The position numbers were made by a program, and so were the translations under genes. A stretch of DNA of 64,000 bases from Saccharopolyspora erythraea (GTDB lineage: Bacteria > Actinomycetota > Actinomycetes > Mycobacteriales > Pseudonocardiaceae): the NCBI RefSeq assembly GCF_018141105.1, contig NZ_CP054839.1:2108001-2172000 (forward strand), read 5' to 3'. Within the stretch, counting starts at the first letter, position 1; each line of letters opens with the position of its first letter. Shown here piece after piece: positions 8,705 to 18,421 of the stretch. Below the pieces are notes generated by a model. The model was not told the DNA's origin. It did not search any database and worked only from the letters and a program-made list of their open reading frames with translations.

Positions 8705-9076
8705 ATGAGCGACAGCGACATGGACGACCTGTTCCTCCGGATCATCGCGGGCGAGATCCCTGCCGACGTGGTGCGCGAGACCGACCGTGTCATCGCGATC
8801 CGCGACATCAACCCGCAGGCCCCCACGCACGTGCTGGTCGTGCCCAAGACGCGCTACCGCAACGCCGCCGAGCTCGCGGCAAAGGACCCGGACCTGCTGG
8901 CCGAGGTGGTGCGTGTGGCGGGTGAGGTCGCCGAGCAGGAAGGTATCGCCGAGGCCGGGTACCGCCTGCTGTTCAACACCAACTCCGACGCCGGGCAGAC
9001 GATCTTCCACGTGCACCTGCACCTGCTGGGCGGCGAGCGCATGGGCGGCCTGACCGGAGGCCCCTCACACGGCTGA
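8705..9076 (+). CDS. HIT-family nucleotide-binding protein (HinT-like)
   Basis: Histidine-triad hydrolase acting on nucleoside phosphoramidates or adenylates. The catalytic HVHLHLLGG is at about residues 99-107, and the N-terminal DLFLRIIAGEIPA and THVLVVPK segments are typical of the HinT branch. 123 residues. ATG 8705 is preceded by about 280 bases with no convincing gene, though a short AT-richer tract there (8440-8510) could hold the promoter. Confidence 0.93.
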   Translation: MSDSDMDDLFLRIIAGEIPADVVRETDRVIAIRDINPQAPTHVLVVPKTRYRNAAELAAKDPDLLAEVVRVAGEVAEQEGIAEAGYRLLFNTNSDAGQTIFHVHLHLLGGERMGGLTGGPSHG

Positions 9077-9244
9077 GACCGCCGGGTGAGCCCTCGGCGG
9101 CGCCGGAGGTGTCCCCGCCGCCGCGAGCGCGCGAAGGCTCGACGGTTGTCGGCGCAACCGGCCTGCGGATTGCTCTACCATCGGAACCAGCAGACCTGAC
9201 CAGAACGACTCGCGCGCACGCGCAGAAAGCGGGCCCGAATACAC

Positions 9245-10309
9245 GTGGCCGGAATCGCAGCGGGTGGAGCCGCCGCCCAGTCCGGAGAGCAGCCGACGCA
9301 GACCGCCACGGCGCAGTCCAGGATCACCGTGCCGGACACGGCGGTGCTGGCGCTGGTGGGGACCAGGGACGAGAACCTCCGGGTCATCGAGGATCTGCTG
9401 ACTGCCGATGTCCATGTCCGAGGCAACGAGGTGACGTTGTCCGGTGAGCCCGCGGAGGTCGCCTTCGCCGAGCGGGTGTTCGCCGAGCTCATCACGCTGG
9501 TGTCCAAGGGCGGCTCGCTCACCCCGGACAGCGTCCGGCGCAGCGTGGCGATGCTCTCGGCCGACCACGCCGAGTCACCCGCCGACGTGCTCAGCCTGGA
9601 CATCGTCTCCCGGCGCGGACGCACGATCCGCCCCAAGACCCTCAACCAGAAGCGCTACGTCGACTCCATCGACAAGCACACCGTGGTCTTCGGCATCGGC
9701 CCCGCCGGTACCGGCAAGACCTACCTGGCGATGGCCAAGGCGGTGCAGGCGCTGCAGGCCAAGCAGGTCAACCGGATCATCCTCACCCGGCCCGCCGTCG
9801 AGGCGGGTGAGCGGCTCGGCTACCTGCCGGGCACCCTCTACGAGAAGATCGACCCGTACCTGCGCCCGCTCTACGACGCCCTGCACGACATGGTCGACCC
9901 GGAGTCGGTGCCCAAGCTCACCCAGGCGGGCACGATCGAGATCGCCCCGCTGGCATACATGCGCGGCCGGACGCTCAACGACGCGTTCATCATCCTCGAC
10001 GAGGCGCAGAACACCACGCCGGAGCAGATGAAGATGTTCCTGACCCGGCTCGGGTTCGGCTCCAAGATCGTGGTCACCGGCGACATCACCCAGATCGACC
10101 TGCCCGGAGGTCAGCGCAGCGGCCTGAAGGTCGTCCGCGAGATCCTGGAGGGCGTCGAAGACGTGCACTTCGCCATGCTGGAGAGCCAGGACGTGGTGCG
10201 CCACCGCCTGGTCACCGACATCGTCAACGCCTACGACCGCTGGCACGCCCAGAACGAGGCCGAGGAGGCCGGCGGCAGGCGCAACGGCCAGCGACGGGGA
10301 CGCGCATGA
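9245..10309 (+). CDS. phoH: PhoH-like ATPase
   Basis: P-loop ATPase of the PhoH family, probably an RNA-associated helicase-like protein working with YbeY in rRNA/RNA metabolism. Walker A is GPAGTGKT; Walker B is FIILDEAQN; sensor-like [11 protein letters not shown] follows. An N-terminal KH-like segment lies at about residues 25-90. GTG start; 354 residues. The stop overlaps the ybeY ATG (ATGA), the usual phoH-ybeY coupling. Confidence 0.95.
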   Translation: MAGIAAGGAAAQSGEQPTQTATAQSRITVPDTAVLALVGTRDENLRVIEDLLTADVHVRGNEVTLSGEPAEVAFAERVFAELITLVSKGGSLTPDSVRRSVAMLSADHAESPADVLSLDIVSRRGRTIRPKTLNQKRYVDSIDKHTVVFGIGPAGTGKTYLAMAKAVQALQAKQVNRIILTRPAVEAGERLGYLPGTLYEKIDPYLRPLYDALHDMVDPESVPKLTQAGTIEIAPLAYMRGRTLNDAFIILDEAQNTTPEQMKMFLTRLGFGSKIVVTGDITQIDLPGGQRSGLKVVREILEGVEDVHFAMLESQDVVRHRLVTDIVNAYDRWHAQNEAEEAGGRRNGQRRGRA

Positions 10310-10857
10310 GCATCGAGATCGCCAACGAGTCCGGCGTCGAGGTGCCAGAGCCCTCGATCGTCTCGGTCGCCCGCTTCGCGCTCGACAAGATGAGCGTCAG
10401 CCAGCTCGCCGAGCTCTCCATCGTGCTGGTCGAGCTGGACGTCATGTCCGACCTGCACGAGCGCTGGATGGACCTGCCCGGTCCGACCGACGTGATGGCC
10501 TTCCCGATGGACGAGTACGACTCGTCCCGGCGCCCGGACTCCGCAGGTGCGGGGCCCGCGCTGCTCGGCGACATCGTGCTCTGCCCGGCCTTCGCCAAGG
10601 ACCAGGCCCGCAAGGCCGGGCACAGCGTGCTCGACGAGCTGCACCTGCTGACCGTGCACGGTGTCCTGCACCTGCTCGGGTACGACCACGCCGAGCCGGA
10701 GGAGGAGCGGGAGATGTTCGGTCTGCAGAACCAGATCCTGGCCGACTTCCGGACGGCCAAGGCCGCGGCCGAGCGCGAGCAGGCGCAGCGCAGCGCCGAC
10801 TCCGCGGTCCTCGGCGCGGTCGGCCTTGAGGAGCAGGACGGCCCTGGCACGCACTGA
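10306..10857 (+). CDS. ybeY: Endoribonuclease YbeY
   Basis: Metal-dependent endoribonuclease involved in 16S rRNA 3'-end maturation and ribosome quality control. The zinc motif [11 protein letters not shown] (three His) is present, as is the DVMAFPMDE segment. 183 residues; the charged C-terminal tail after about residue 150 is longer than in proteobacteria but common in actinomycetes. Overlaps phoH by four bases. Confidence 0.96.
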   Translation: MSIEIANESGVEVPEPSIVSVARFALDKMSVSQLAELSIVLVELDVMSDLHERWMDLPGPTDVMAFPMDEYDSSRRPDSAGAGPALLGDIVLCPAFAKDQARKAGHSVLDELHLLTVHGVLHLLGYDHAEPEEEREMFGLQNQILADFRTAKAAAEREQAQRSADSAVLGAVGLEEQDGPGTH

Positions 10858-10894
10858 GGCGTTGTCGTGACGGATTTCCACTAGGGCGGTAGTC

Positions 10895-12202
10895 GTGTTC
10901 TCCGGTTCCATCGCGCTGATGGTCTGGGCGGTTCTGCTGGTGCTGGCCGCGGGTGTGTTCGCCGCGTCGGACTCGGCCATCGGCGCCGCGTCGCGGGCGC
11001 GGGTCGACGAGTTGGTGCGCGAGGGCAGGGGCGGTGCAAGGCAGCTCGCGCTGGTGCTGGCCGACCGGCCCCGGCACGTGAACCTGCTGCTGCTCCTGCG
11101 GCTGGCGTGCGAGATGGGTGCGGCGGTGCTCGTCACCGTCGTCGCGCTGCGCATCGCCAACTCCGACGGGCGCGCGGTCGCGGTCGCGATCCTGATCATG
11201 CTCGTGGTGTCCTACGTGCTGATCGGGGTCGGCCCGCGCACCATCGGCCGCCAGCACCCGTACGGGGTGGGTCTGCTCGTGGCCGGCCCGGTGCGAGCGC
11301 TGGCCAGGGTGCTCAACCCGCTGACCAGGCTGCTGATCCTGATCGGCAACATGATCACCCCCGGCCGCGGTTTCCGGGAGGGCCCGTTCTCCTCCGAGGT
11401 CGAGCTGCGCGAGCTGGTCGACCTCGCCGGTGAGCGCGGCGTGGTCGAGCCGGGCGAGCGCGAGATGATCCACTCGGTGTTCGAGCTCGGCGACACCATC
11501 GCCCGCGAGGTGATGGTGCCGCGCACCGAGATCATCTGGATCGAGCGCACCAAGTCGGTCCGCCAGGCGCTGGCGCTGTGCCTGCGTTCGGGCTTCTCGC
11601 GGGTGCCGGTGATCGGCGAGAGCGTCGACGACATCGTCGGCGTGGTCACGCTCAAGGACCTGTCCAGGGTGGTCGTCGAGCAGGGCAGACCGAACGAGGC
11701 AGGGCCCGCGGTCGCCGAGCTGATGCGCCCGGCCAGCTTCGTACCCGACACCAAACGCCTCGACGAGCTGCTCAAGGAGATGCAGAAGTCGCGCAGCCAC
11801 CTGGCCATCGCGGTCGACGAGTACGGTGGCACGGCCGGTCTGCTGACCATCGAGGACATCATCGAGGAGATCGTCGGCGAGATCACCGACGAGTCCGACC
11901 TTGAGGAGCACCGGCCGATCGAGCGCATCGACGACGAGACGGTCCGGGTCAGCTCGCGGCTGCCGGTGGAGGACCTCGGCGAGCTGTTCGAGGTCGAGCT
12001 CGACGGCTCGGAGGTAGAGACCGTCGGCGGCCTGCTCGCCCAGCGGCTCGGCAGGGTGCCGCTGCCGGGGGCGGAGGCCGAGATCGCCGGGCTGCGGCTG
12101 CGCGCCGAGGGCGGCAAGGACCACCGAGGCCGCATCCGCATCAACGCGCTGCTGGTGCGACGCTCCTCCGGCGACCACGCACCGCTGCGCGACGCCGAGT
12201 AG
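10895..12202 (+). CDS. CNNM/CBS-domain membrane protein (HlyC/CorC family)
   Basis: Likely Mg/Co transport-associated membrane protein. N-terminal CNNM (DUF21) domain with three to four membrane segments (residues 1-150), then two CBS domains (REVMVPRTEIIWI and LMRPASFVPDTKRLDELL regions), then a C-terminal CorC_HlyC domain (ETVGGLLAQRLGRVP). 435 residues, GTG start. It lies in the conserved ybeY-corC-(deaminase-like)-era string. The substrate is not deducible. Confidence 0.92.
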   Translation: MFSGSIALMVWAVLLVLAAGVFAASDSAIGAASRARVDELVREGRGGARQLALVLADRPRHVNLLLLLRLACEMGAAVLVTVVALRIANSDGRAVAVAILIMLVVSYVLIGVGPRTIGRQHPYGVGLLVAGPVRALARVLNPLTRLLILIGNMITPGRGFREGPFSSEVELRELVDLAGERGVVEPGEREMIHSVFELGDTIAREVMVPRTEIIWIERTKSVRQALALCLRSGFSRVPVIGESVDDIVGVVTLKDLSRVVVEQGRPNEAGPAVAELMRPASFVPDTKRLDELLKEMQKSRSHLAIAVDEYGGTAGLLTIEDIIEEIVGEITDESDLEEHRPIERIDDETVRVSSRLPVEDLGELFEVELDGSEVETVGGLLAQRLGRVPLPGAEAEIAGLRLRAEGGKDHRGRIRINALLVRRSSGDHAPLRDAE

Positions 12203-12259
12203 GCACGCCCTGCCTCCGGCAAGGGCGATCGGAAGGACCCACAGGAAGGACCCCCACCA

Positions 12260-12625
12260 GTGGCTGAGCACGTCGAGTCGGCTGCCCCGCAGGACATCGA
12301 CCCCGAGGACGCCAAGATCGTGACGCTGGCCCGCTCGGCGCGCGCCCGCACCGGCGCGGCGGAGGGCGCGGCGGTGCGCGACACCGACGGCCGCACCTAC
12401 GCCGCGTGCAGCGTCGAGCTGCCGTCGCTGCGCCTGACAGCGCTGCAGGCTGCGGTGGCGACGGCCGTCGCCAGCGGCGCGGAGGGCCTGGAGGCCGCGG
12501 CGGTCGTGACCGACGCGGACGCCGTCGGCGCGGACTCGGTCGCCGCGGTCCGCGACCTCGGCGCGAAGGCGCCGGTGCTGCGCGCGGACGCGCGCGGCGA
12601 CGTCGTCGGCGTCGTGGACGCCTGA
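12260..12625 (+). CDS. Cytidine deaminase-like protein lacking catalytic residues
   Basis: 121-residue protein in the slot between corC and era, where mycobacteria carry a similarly placed conserved gene (Rv2365c). The N-terminal part resembles cytidine deaminases (KIVTLARSARARTGAAEGAAVRDTDGRTYAA..SVELPSLRLTALQAAVATAVASG), but the zinc ligands are missing: no HAE or CAE where ALQ stands, and no PCxxC. It is therefore probably a non-catalytic homologue. GTG start with GAAGGA upstream. Function unknown. Confidence 0.8.
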   Translation: MAEHVESAAPQDIDPEDAKIVTLARSARARTGAAEGAAVRDTDGRTYAACSVELPSLRLTALQAAVATAVASGAEGLEAAAVVTDADAVGADSVAAVRDLGAKAPVLRADARGDVVGVVDA

Positions 12626-12826
12626 CGGGGTTTGTGCAGCGGCGCGGGTGGCGCCGCTTGGGAAACGAACCCCGGGACTGCTGGGCCGCGCGGCCGGTGG
12701 TGCCCGCGCGGTACGGCTGTCCGCCGGAGCTCGCTCACGCGTGGCCACGCTCCCACCCGGTTCCGCGGCTCGGCCGGTGGCCGCACCCGTGGGCGTCGCC
12801 GGCCGCCGGACGGTCACAATGGTGCG

Positions 12827-13732
12827 GTGACCAGTCTTGACGCGCACCGCTCCGGATTCGCCTGCTTCGTCGGCCGGCCCAACGCCGGCAAGTCCACGCT
12901 GACGAACGCCCTCGTCGGCTCGAAGGTGGCGATCACCTCCAGCAAGCCGCAGACGACGCGGCACGCGATCCGGGGCATCGTGCACCGTCCGGACGCCCAG
13001 CTGATCATCGTCGACACCCCCGGCCTGCACCGCCCGCGCACGCTGCTCGGCCAGCGGCTCAACGACCTGGTCTACGAGACCTGGTCGGAGGTCGACGTCG
13101 TCGGCTTCTGCGTGCCCGCCGACCAGAAGATCGGCCCCGGTGACCGCTACATCGCCGAGCAGCTGGCCAAGGTGGCCAAGCGCACGCCGGTGATCGGCGT
13201 CGTCACCAAGACCGACCTGGTCGGCAAGCAGCAGGTCGCCGAGCAACTGCTGGCCCTGCAGCAGGTGATGGAGTTCGCCGACCTGGTGCCGTGCTCGGCG
13301 GTCGACTCCTACCAGATGGACGTGCTCGCCGACCTGCTCGTCGGCCGCCTGCCCGAGGGCCCGCAGCTCTACCCGGACGGGGAGCTGACCGACGAGCCCG
13401 AGACCACCCTCATCGCCGAGCTGATCCGCGAGGCCGCCCTGGAGGGCGTGCGCGACGAGCTGCCGCACTCGCTGGCGGTCGGCATCGAGGAGATGGTGCC
13501 GCGCGAGGACCGCGACGACCTCATCGACGTGCACGCCGTGATCTACGTCGAGCGGCAGAGCCAGAAGGCGATCGTGATCGGCCGCGGCGGCGAGCGCCTG
13601 CGCGCCGTCGGCTCCCAGGCCCGCAAGCACATCCAGGCCCTGCTGGGCAGCAAGATCTACCTCGATCTCCACGTCAAGGTGGCCAAGGACTGGCAGCGCG
13701 ACCCCAAGCAGCTGCGCCGTCTCGGGTTCTAG
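12827..13732 (+). CDS. era: GTPase Era
   Basis: Ribosome-assembly GTPase that binds the 16S rRNA 3' end. G1 GRPNAGKST, G3 DTPG, G4 TKTD, then a C-terminal KH domain with GRGGERLRAVGSQARKHI. The frame is open back to 12632, but GTG 12827 begins eleven codons before the conserved CFVGRPNAGKST and gives 301 residues, the normal length. Confidence 0.96.
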   Translation: MTSLDAHRSGFACFVGRPNAGKSTLTNALVGSKVAITSSKPQTTRHAIRGIVHRPDAQLIIVDTPGLHRPRTLLGQRLNDLVYETWSEVDVVGFCVPADQKIGPGDRYIAEQLAKVAKRTPVIGVVTKTDLVGKQQVAEQLLALQQVMEFADLVPCSAVDSYQMDVLADLLVGRLPEGPQLYPDGELTDEPETTLIAELIREAALEGVRDELPHSLAVGIEEMVPREDRDDLIDVHAVIYVERQSQKAIVIGRGGERLRAVGSQARKHIQALLGSKIYLDLHVKVAKDWQRDPKQLRRLGF

Positions 13733-13857
13733 CTGCGGTTCGGTGTAGATATCGGGAACCGCACGTGAAAGCGCTTCGTCTCAGGTACGGTTCCGCCCGG
13801 CTGTGCTCGAACACCGGCCGGCCACCGGTCTTTCAACGTGAGTCGAAGGAAGCATAA

Positions 13858-14283
13858 GTGACTACCCCCTACGGCGGTCCGCCGTCCGGACCCAACCCGC
13901 AGCAGCCGTACGGCCAGCAGCCCGGCGGCTACAACCCGGCTTCGGGCCCGCAGCCGCAGCAGCCCTACGGCCAGCCCGGCTACGGCCAGCCCGCTCCCTA
14001 CGGGCAGCCCGGCTACGGCGCCGCCCCGCCGAACAACAACATCGGCTGGGGCATCGGCTCGATCTTCCTGTGCTGGCCGTTCGCCATCCCGTCGCTCATC
14101 AAGGCCACCTCGGTGCAGAACCTCTGGGCCCAGGGGCAGTTCCAGCAGGCGCAGGAAGCCGCTGACGAGGCCAAGAAGTGGGGCAAGATCGGCATCATCG
14201 TCGGTGCCTCCGGCTGGGCCCTGCTCATCCTCTTCTACGTCATCATCTTCGTGGTCGTCCTCGGCGCCGCGAGCAGCTACTAA
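13858..14283 (+). CDS. CD225/dispanin-family small membrane protein (copy 1)
   Basis: 141 residues. A low-complexity Pro/Gln/Gly/Tyr N-terminus (residues 1-55, repeated QPYGQ/PGYGQP units) precedes a re-entrant hydrophobic segment (GWGIGSIFLCWPFAIPSLIKA) and a C-terminal transmembrane helix (about 110-138). The middle AxxAKKWGKIGI motif is typical of bacterial CD225 proteins. Cellular role unknown; Tyr/Pro-rich tails often anchor near the cell envelope. GTG start. A near-duplicate follows at 14382. Confidence 0.8.
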   Translation: MTTPYGGPPSGPNPQQPYGQQPGGYNPASGPQPQQPYGQPGYGQPAPYGQPGYGAAPPNNNIGWGIGSIFLCWPFAIPSLIKATSVQNLWAQGQFQQAQEAADEAKKWGKIGIIVGASGWALLILFYVIIFVVVLGAASSY

Positions 14284-14381
14284 GAACACCCCGGTCCCAC
14301 TGGTCGGCTCGTCGCGCCCCTGCGCGCACGGGCCGACCGGGCACCGGTCCGCCAGGTTCGTCCTCATCGAAAGAGCGCGAG

Positions 14382-14921
14382 ATGACCTCCTCGTCCGATC
14401 CCGTCGAACCACCGGCGCAGCCGTCGTCGACCCCTCCGGCGGAGCCTTCGCAGACCCCTTCCGCTGAGCCGGCGCAGACGCCGTCGGCGGAGACTCCGGC
14501 ACAGCCGGACGCGCAGGCGCCCGCCTACCTCCCGGAGCCCTACCTCGCGCAGCAGGACGCCCAGGCGCCCTATCCGGCGCAGCAGCCGTATCCGGCACAG
14601 CCTCCCTACCCGATGCCGCCCCACGGGATGCCTGGTTACGGGCCGGTGCCGATCGTCAACAACCTCGGCTGGGCGATCGGCGGCCTGCTGACCTGCTGGC
14701 CGTTCGGCATCCCGGCGCTGATCAAGGCGCTGGAGGTGAACAACCTCTGGGCGCGCGGGCTCTACCAGCAGGCCGAGTTCAGCGCGGCCGAGGCCAAGAA
14801 GTGGGGCAAGATCGGCGTCATCGTCGGAGCCAGCCTCCTGGGTGCCTACCTGCTCTTCATCATCGTCTACTTCGTCGTCATCATCGGCGTGATCGGCGTC
14901 GGCGTCAGCGGCGGCTTGTGA
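14382..14921 (+). CDS. CD225/dispanin-family small membrane protein (copy 2)
   Basis: 179 residues, paralogous to the preceding gene: NNLGWAIGGLLTCWPFGIPALIKA, then EAKKWGKIGVIVGAS and a terminal membrane helix. The N-terminal 85 residues are Pro/Ala/Gln-rich, with TPPAEPS and PSAEPAQ-like units. ATG 14382 fits the domain limit; the open frame upstream is read-through. Tandem arrangement suggests duplication in place. Confidence 0.8.
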   Translation: MTSSSDPVEPPAQPSSTPPAEPSQTPSAEPAQTPSAETPAQPDAQAPAYLPEPYLAQQDAQAPYPAQQPYPAQPPYPMPPHGMPGYGPVPIVNNLGWAIGGLLTCWPFGIPALIKALEVNNLWARGLYQQAEFSAAEAKKWGKIGVIVGASLLGAYLLFIIVYFVVIIGVIGVGVSGGL

Positions 14922-14928
14922 GGCACCA

Positions 14929-15372
14929 ATGACGGACGCGGCAGGCCACGCGCCGCGCGGAGGGGGCGTCCGGTCGCTGCTGTTCCCGGCGGCGACGGCG
15001 CTGGCGGGGTGCGCGGCCGCCGCGGTCGTCTGGTTCGCCGACCCGACCTCCGACGCCGGGTTCCCGTTGCCGCCCTGCCCGGTCAAGTTGCTGTTCGGCC
15101 TGGACTGCCCCGGATGCGGCGCGAGCAGGATGGTCTACAGCCTGCTGCACGGTGACGTGCTCTCGGCGCTGCACTACAACGCGGTGGCCCTGGTGTTCGT
15201 CCCGTTCTTCCTGTGGACCTGGGGAGCGTGGGTGCTGGGCCGGTGGCGGGGGCGCAGGGTCATCACCTGGGAGCACTGGCGCTGGTCGCCGCTGGTGGCG
15301 CTGATCGTCATCGCCGTGTGGTCGGTGGTGCGCAACCTGCCGTTCCCGCCCTTCGAGTGGCTCTACGTCTGA
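14929..15372 (+). CDS. DUF2752 membrane protein
   Basis: 147 residues with three to four predicted membrane segments. It carries the family motif DCPGCGASRMVYSLLHGD, a CxxC next to a membrane helix, followed by a short soluble loop and the C-terminal helix. It starts 7 bases after CD225 copy 2, so the two are probably cotranscribed. No function is known for the family. Confidence 0.8.
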   Translation: MTDAAGHAPRGGGVRSLLFPAATALAGCAAAAVVWFADPTSDAGFPLPPCPVKLLFGLDCPGCGASRMVYSLLHGDVLSALHYNAVALVFVPFFLWTWGAWVLGRWRGRRVITWEHWRWSPLVALIVIAVWSVVRNLPFPPFEWLYV

Positions 15373-15412
15373 GCCGGGATACCCAGGGCGACACCGGCTC
15401 GGAGTGGACAAC

Positions 15413-15814
15413 TCAGTCGAACTCCTCCTGGATTTCCGGGCCGAGCACTCCGGAGGCCGCCAGGATCACGAAGGTGATCAGCAGAGCCCAGAGCCCGAAG
15501 GTGATCCAGCCGACGATGATCCCGGTGATGGCCATGCCGCCGCCGAGGTTCTGCTGCGGATCCCTCTTGATCTTGCCCTGGGCGACGTGCCCGAGGATGG
15601 CGCCGACCGGCCCCATGAGGATCGCGCCGTAGCAACTGATGACCCCGACCAGCGACACCACCATCGAAGCGATCGCGAGGCCGTTGTACCTGGGCATCAG
15701 GTACGGCGGCGGATACCCGGGATGGTGGTAGGGGTTCTGCGTGTACCCCGGCTGCGGATACGGCTGCGGGTATCCGGGCTGGTCCTGTGGCTGCGGGTCC
15801 TGGGGGTAGGTCAT
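15413..15814 (-). CDS. DUF4190-domain small membrane protein
   Basis: 133 residues: a Pro/Tyr/Gln-rich N-terminus (about 40 residues), then two hydrophobic helices. The first is NGLAIASMVVSLVGVISCYGAI, then GPVGAILGHVAQGKIKR, then the second at about residues 90-125. This is the DUF4190 layout. Convergent with the DUF2752 gene. It resembles the CD225 pair in architecture (tail plus two helices) but is a different family. Confidence 0.78.
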   Translation of the reverse strand: MTYPQDPQPQDQPGYPQPYPQPGYTQNPYHHPGYPPPYLMPRYNGLAIASMVVSLVGVISCYGAILMGPVGAILGHVAQGKIKRDPQQNLGGGMAITGIIVGWITFGLWALLITFVILAASGVLGPEIQEEFD

Positions 15815-16020
15815 CGGGGTCCTCTCGGGGGTACTTCGAGGCGGCGCGTGTCGGTGGTTGGACGAATGCGAGCCGCTGTCAGATCCCTTGGATTCTGCTG
15901 CATGGCGGTCCCCACATGTGCGCCAAGACCGAATTGAGACCGCGGATACCCCGTAAGACCACCGCCGCGGGTCGGTGCCTTGCCTCCCGTCGACGCCCGA
16001 AGAGGTGAGACGATGCGCAG

Positions 16021-16842
16021 GTGAGCCTCTACCGGGATTCCGCGGTCGTGCTGCGGGTGCAGAAGCTGGGTGAGGCCGACCGGATCATCACGCTGCTGAC
16101 CAGGCGCTACGGCAAGGTGCGTGCCGTCGCCAAGGGTGTGCGCCGGACGACCTCGCGCTTCGGTGCGCGCGTGGAGCCGTTCTGCCACATCGACGTGCAG
16201 CTCTACACCGGCCGCACCCTCGACGTCATCACCCAGGTGCAGACGCTGGACGCCTTCGGTGCGCACATCGTCGACGACTACCAGCGCTACACCTCGGCGT
16301 GCGCGGTGCTGGAGACCGTCGACCGGCTCGCCGCCGAGGAGGGCGAGCCCGTCCTGCGGCTCTACCTGCTGGCCACCGGCGCCCTGCGGGCGCTGGCGGG
16401 CCGGGAGCGGGACTCGTCGCTGGTGCTCGACGCCTTCCTGCTGCGGGCGATGTCCTTCGCGGGCTGGGCCCCGGCGCTGGACGAGTGCGCCCGCTGCAAC
16501 GCGCGTGGCCCGCACGCCGCCTTCAACGTCGCCGCGGGCGGCGCGGTCTGCGCGGAGTGCAGGCCCGCCGGGTCGGTGCGCCCGTCGGCGGCGACGCTGC
16601 CGCTGCTGGAGGCGCTGCTGCACGGCGACTGGGCGGTGGCCGAGGCGGCCACCACGCCGGTGCGGCGGGAGGGCAGCGGCCTGATCGCCGCGCACCTGCA
16701 GTGGCACATGGAACGCCAGCTCCGCTCGCTGCCGCTGGTCGAGCGGTCGGAGTGGAAGGTGCCCGAGATCATCCGCGAGCGCGCCGCGGAGCTGGGAGCG
16801 ACCCGGGACCCGGTGGCCTCGCCTGCCGGGGAGGACGGTTGA
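16021..16842 (+). CDS. recO: DNA repair protein RecO
   Basis: Recombination mediator that loads RecA with RecR at gaps. N-terminal OB fold ([25 protein letters not shown]) and a C-terminal helical domain with a zinc site (CARC ... CAEC). 273 residues. GTG start. Its stop overlaps the TTG start of the next gene (TTGA). Confidence 0.95.
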   Translation: MSLYRDSAVVLRVQKLGEADRIITLLTRRYGKVRAVAKGVRRTTSRFGARVEPFCHIDVQLYTGRTLDVITQVQTLDAFGAHIVDDYQRYTSACAVLETVDRLAAEEGEPVLRLYLLATGALRALAGRERDSSLVLDAFLLRAMSFAGWAPALDECARCNARGPHAAFNVAAGGAVCAECRPAGSVRPSAATLPLLEALLHGDWAVAEAATTPVRREGSGLIAAHLQWHMERQLRSLPLVERSEWKVPEIIRERAAELGATRDPVASPAGEDG

Positions 16843-17444
16843 TCGTCCGGAGCTGGCGACCGGGCGATGCCCGAGCAGTGCACCGGATCTGCGTCCAGAC
16901 CGGCGACGCGGGCGATCCGGTGCACCCGATCCTGGACGACCCGGACCTGGTGGCCTACGTCTTCGCCGACCCGTACCTGCTGCTGCAGCCCGAGCTGGCG
17001 TTCGTGGCCGAGTCCGGCGGCACGGTGCTGGGCTACGTGGTCGCCGCGTTGCACACCGAGGAGTTCTACGCGCGGTGGCAGTTCGAGTGGGCGCCCAGGT
17101 TCGCCGCGACGCATCCGGCGAGCCGCCGGGTCGACGCCGGCAGCGCCGACAGCCAGCTGCGGGCGTTCCTGCACCGGCCACGGCTGATGGTGCCGCCGCA
17201 CCTGGACCGCTACCCCTCCCACCTGCACATCAACCTGCTCCCCGGCGCCAGGAGGCGGGGAGCGGGCAAGCAGCTGATGCACGCGCTGTTCCGCCAGCTG
17301 GCCCGCGCGGGCTCGCCCGGCGTGCAGCTCGGGGTGCGGGTCGACAACACCAGGGCCCAGGCTTTCTACCGGGCGACCGGCATGAGCAGGCTCGCCTCCG
17401 ACGACCGCGCGGAGGTCCGCTTCGGGCTACCACTGAACGGCTGA
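16839..17444 (+). CDS. GNAT-family N-acetyltransferase
   Basis: About 201 residues from TTG 16839, which overlaps the recO stop. The acetyl-CoA motif A region is [20 protein letters not shown], followed by [17 protein letters not shown]. The N-terminal part is longer than in minimal GNATs. The substrate is not predictable. The frame is open upstream inside recO, but the coupled TTG is the only sensible start near the domain. Confidence 0.82.
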   Translation: MIVRSWRPGDARAVHRICVQTGDAGDPVHPILDDPDLVAYVFADPYLLLQPELAFVAESGGTVLGYVVAALHTEEFYARWQFEWAPRFAATHPASRRVDAGSADSQLRAFLHRPRLMVPPHLDRYPSHLHINLLPGARRRGAGKQLMHALFRQLARAGSPGVQLGVRVDNTRAQAFYRATGMSRLASDDRAEVRFGLPLNG

Positions 17445-17548
17445 ACGGGGACCGTCCGGGACAATGGCGGACCGGCAGGACCCAGTCCGGCACACCGCAA
17501 CCCCGCCTCGCCCGCGGAGAGGGTGAGGCGACGAAGGAGTACGAACAC

Positions 17549-18421
17549 ATGCTGCGACGCCGTGGCCGAGGCAAGGACGACCCGAGCGTGCGGCCGCCGG
17601 ATCCGCACCCGTCGGGGGCGCGCCCGCCCGCGCTGCCGCCTGAGCTCGTGCCCCAGCACGTCGCCATCGTCATGGACGGCAACGGGCGCTGGGCCAACGA
17701 GCGCGGGCTGCCCCGGATCGAGGGCCACAAGCGCGGCGAGGCGGTGGTGCTGGAGCTGGCGCGCGGCGCGATCGAGATCGGCGTGAAGTGGCTCTCGCTC
17801 TACGCCTTCTCCACCGAGAACTGGAAGCGCAGCCCGGAGGAAGTGCGCTTCCTGATGGGCTTCAACCGCGACGTCATCGCCCGCCGCGTCGACGAGCTCG
17901 ACGAGCTCGGCGTCCGGGTGCGCTGGGCGGGCCGCAAGCCCAAGCTGTGGCGCAGCGTGGTCAAGCAGCTGCAGGACGCCGAGGTGCGCACGCGGAGCAA
18001 CGAGGTCATGAACCTGACCATGTGCGTGAACTACGGTGGACGCGCCGAGGTCGGTGACGCTGCCCGGGAGATCGCCAGGCTCGCCGCCGCAGGCAGGATC
18101 AACCCGGAGAAGGTGGACGAGCGGACGGTGGCCAAGTACCTGTACCAGCCGGAGATGCCCGACGTCGACCTGTTCATCCGGCCGTCGGGGGAGCAGCGCA
18201 CGTCGAACTTCCTGCTCTGGCAGTCCGCCTACGCCGAGCTGGTCTTCCAGGACACGCTGTTCCCCGACGTCGACCGGACGCACCTGTGGCGCGCCTGCGA
18301 GCAGTACGCGCGGCGGGACCGGCGCTTCGGCGGCGCGATCGACCGCGCCGCGCAGGAGGCCGGTGAAGGGGCGGGGGAGACCCCGCCCACGACCGAGACC
18401 GCCCAGGAGGGCACCCGATGA
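17549..18421 (+). CDS. uppS: Cis-prenyltransferase (polyprenyl diphosphate synthase, UppS)
   Basis: Condenses isopentenyl diphosphate to make the polyprenyl carrier for cell-wall synthesis. The catalytic MDGNGRWAN (Asp43) and the C-terminal [19 protein letters not shown] signature are present. 290 residues. In mycobacteria the gene in this position (Rv2361c) makes decaprenyl diphosphate, so chain length may be C50; that is inference. ATG 17549 follows AAGGAG. The stop overlaps the next ATG (ATGA). Confidence 0.95.
   Translation: MLRRRGRGKDDPSVRPPDPHPSGARPPALPPELVPQHVAIVMDGNGRWANERGLPRIEGHKRGEAVVLELARGAIEIGVKWLSLYAFSTENWKRSPEEVRFLMGFNRDVIARRVDELDELGVRVRWAGRKPKLWRSVVKQLQDAEVRTRSNEVMNLTMCVNYGGRAEVGDAAREIARLAAAGRINPEKVDERTVAKYLYQPEMPDVDLFIRPSGEQRTSNFLLWQSAYAELVFQDTLFPDVDRTHLWRACEQYARRDRRFGGAIDRAAQEAGEGAGETPPTTETAQEGTR

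Noticed and set aside
8496-8708. 70-codon plus-strand frame between rsmE and the HIT gene
   Set aside because: No ribosome site or recognisable motif, and it runs into the HIT start.
10442-13672. Long minus-strand open frame (over 1000 codons) opposite ybeY-corC-era
   Set aside because: It is the antisense of strongly supported genes. High GC with GC-rich third positions removes stops on the opposite strand. The translation has no motif, and the same effect is seen across the window.
13734-13763. Terminator after era
   Set aside because: 8-bp arms with a 14-base loop and no T-run; expected by chance at this GC content.
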